Shown: positions 12,239-12,732 of the stretch, in pieces
Layout: each line of letters starts with the position of its first letter
Position numbering within the stretch: the stretch's first letter is position 1
From: Azoarcus sp.
GTDB taxonomy: Bacteria; Pseudomonadota; Gammaproteobacteria; Burkholderiales; Rhodocyclaceae
Length of the DNA: 12,732 nt
Direction of reading: 5' to 3'
Assembly: GCA_031268685.1 (NCBI GenBank)
Contig: JAIRWW010000023.1
Location: forward strand, 1 to 12,732
Notes under the pieces: generated by a model
The model's input: the letters and a program-made list of their open reading frames with translations, nothing else
Databases searched by the model: none
What the model was told of the DNA's origin: nothing
Translations under genes and position numbers: made by a program

Positions 12239-12732
12239 ATGAAGATATTGCGCAAGATTTTGTCCGGTTTCGATCCCAGGGCTTTGTTTTTGCCCGCCGC
12301 GCTCGTGGCATTCTGGGCGCTGGCCCATTCGGCGGGCTGGGTCGATATTCGCTTGATTCCTTCTCCACTCGGCGTGCTGCGGACGGCGCGGGATAGCTTT
12401 TTTGCGGAGGATTTTCTGCCGGGCTTGTGGGGGAGTCTGTACCGCGATGTTTCCGGTTTTGTTATCGGCAGCCTGCTCGGCGTTTCTACAGGGGTGGCGC
12501 TGGGTTTGTCGCGCTGGCTGGACGCGGTTTTTAATCCAGCCTTGAATGCGCTAAAGCAGATTTCGCTTTTCGCGTGGCTGCCGCTGATTACTTCGTGGTT
12601 CGGGTACGACGATGAGGCAAAGATTCTTTTTATCGCCGCTTCTACCTTCTATCCGGTGGCGGTGAATACTTTTGAAGGGGTGCGCGGTATTACGCGGCAA
12701 CATCTGGAAGTTGCCCGCGTGTTCCGGTTCGG
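12239..12732 (+). CDS. ABC transporter permease (SsuC/TauC-like), second of two, partial
   Basis: I translated 164 codons from ATG 12239 to the right edge. The protein is a paralogue of the previous gene: RLIPSPLGVLRTARDSF (38-54) matches its ILPSPQQTW region, FAWLPLITSWFGYDDEAKIL (111-130) matches its IGWIPLLMLFLGIDETLKVV, and TFEGVRGITRQHLEVARVFR (144-163) enters the EAA loop. It lacks the long N-terminal extension. The start follows AAGGA (12225-12229) by 9 bases and lies 3 bases after the first permease's stop. Two unlike permeases suggest a heterodimer in place of the usual SsuC homodimer, comparable to the double permease AtsB of sulfate-ester systems. The missing end holds about a third of the protein, and an ATPase gene is expected beyond the edge. 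Confidence 0.88.
   Translation, partial: MKILRKILSGFDPRALFLPAALVAFWALAHSAGWVDIRLIPSPLGVLRTARDSFFAEDFLPGLWGSLYRDVSGFVIGSLLGVSTGVALGLSRWLDAVFNPALNALKQISLFAWLPLITSWFGYDDEAKILFIAASTFYPVAVNTFEGVRGITRQHLEVARVFRF

Overview
The window looks like a chromosomal accessory region of a Gram-negative proteobacterium. It carries an outer-membrane porin, several periplasmic proteins with signal peptides, and a sigma-54 type promoter. The short palindromic repeats, of the TTCGGGCTGAGCCTGTCGAAG type, are common in Betaproteobacteria. I infer Betaproteobacteria from style only; no marker gene is present.

Left part (1-3093). A two-gene toxin-antitoxin module of the DUF1778 / GNAT acetyltransferase (TacA-TacT) type lies on the minus strand, and its toxin is cut by the left edge. 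Next come an IS630-like miniature inverted-repeat element (copy A), a plus-strand short-chain dehydrogenase with a Tat-type N-terminus, and a convergent AraC-family regulator. A perfect 7-bp inverted repeat sits just upstream of the regulator and may be its operator.

Middle part (about 3300-7000). This is an AT-rich island with REP-like palindromes near both edges. It holds one small unknown gene containing a perfect 11-bp-stem hairpin, followed by three tandem, diverged copies of one secreted protein. Each copy has a signal peptide, an unrecognised N-terminal domain (C-[YW]-x-S-V-K-x-Y motif), a C-terminal LprI/DUF1311-like domain, and exactly ten cysteines in the mature protein at matching places. 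This paralogue array is the most novel item in the window. LprI-type domains are linked to lysozyme inhibition, so cell-wall protection or immunity is a reasonable hypothesis.

Right part (7045-12732). A second miniature element (copy B) is followed by a near-consensus sigma-54 -24/-12 promoter. It precedes a compact operon: outer-membrane porin, SsuA/AtsR-like periplasmic binding protein, MFS permease, and two SsuC/TauC-like ABC permeases, the second cut by the right edge. The set forms an outer-membrane-to-cytoplasm uptake route, probably for an organosulfur compound such as a sulfonate or sulfate ester; the substrate is inferred, not shown. The MFS gene inside the ABC operon is unusual. A REP-like repeat is translated in frame within the N-terminal extension of the first ABC permease.
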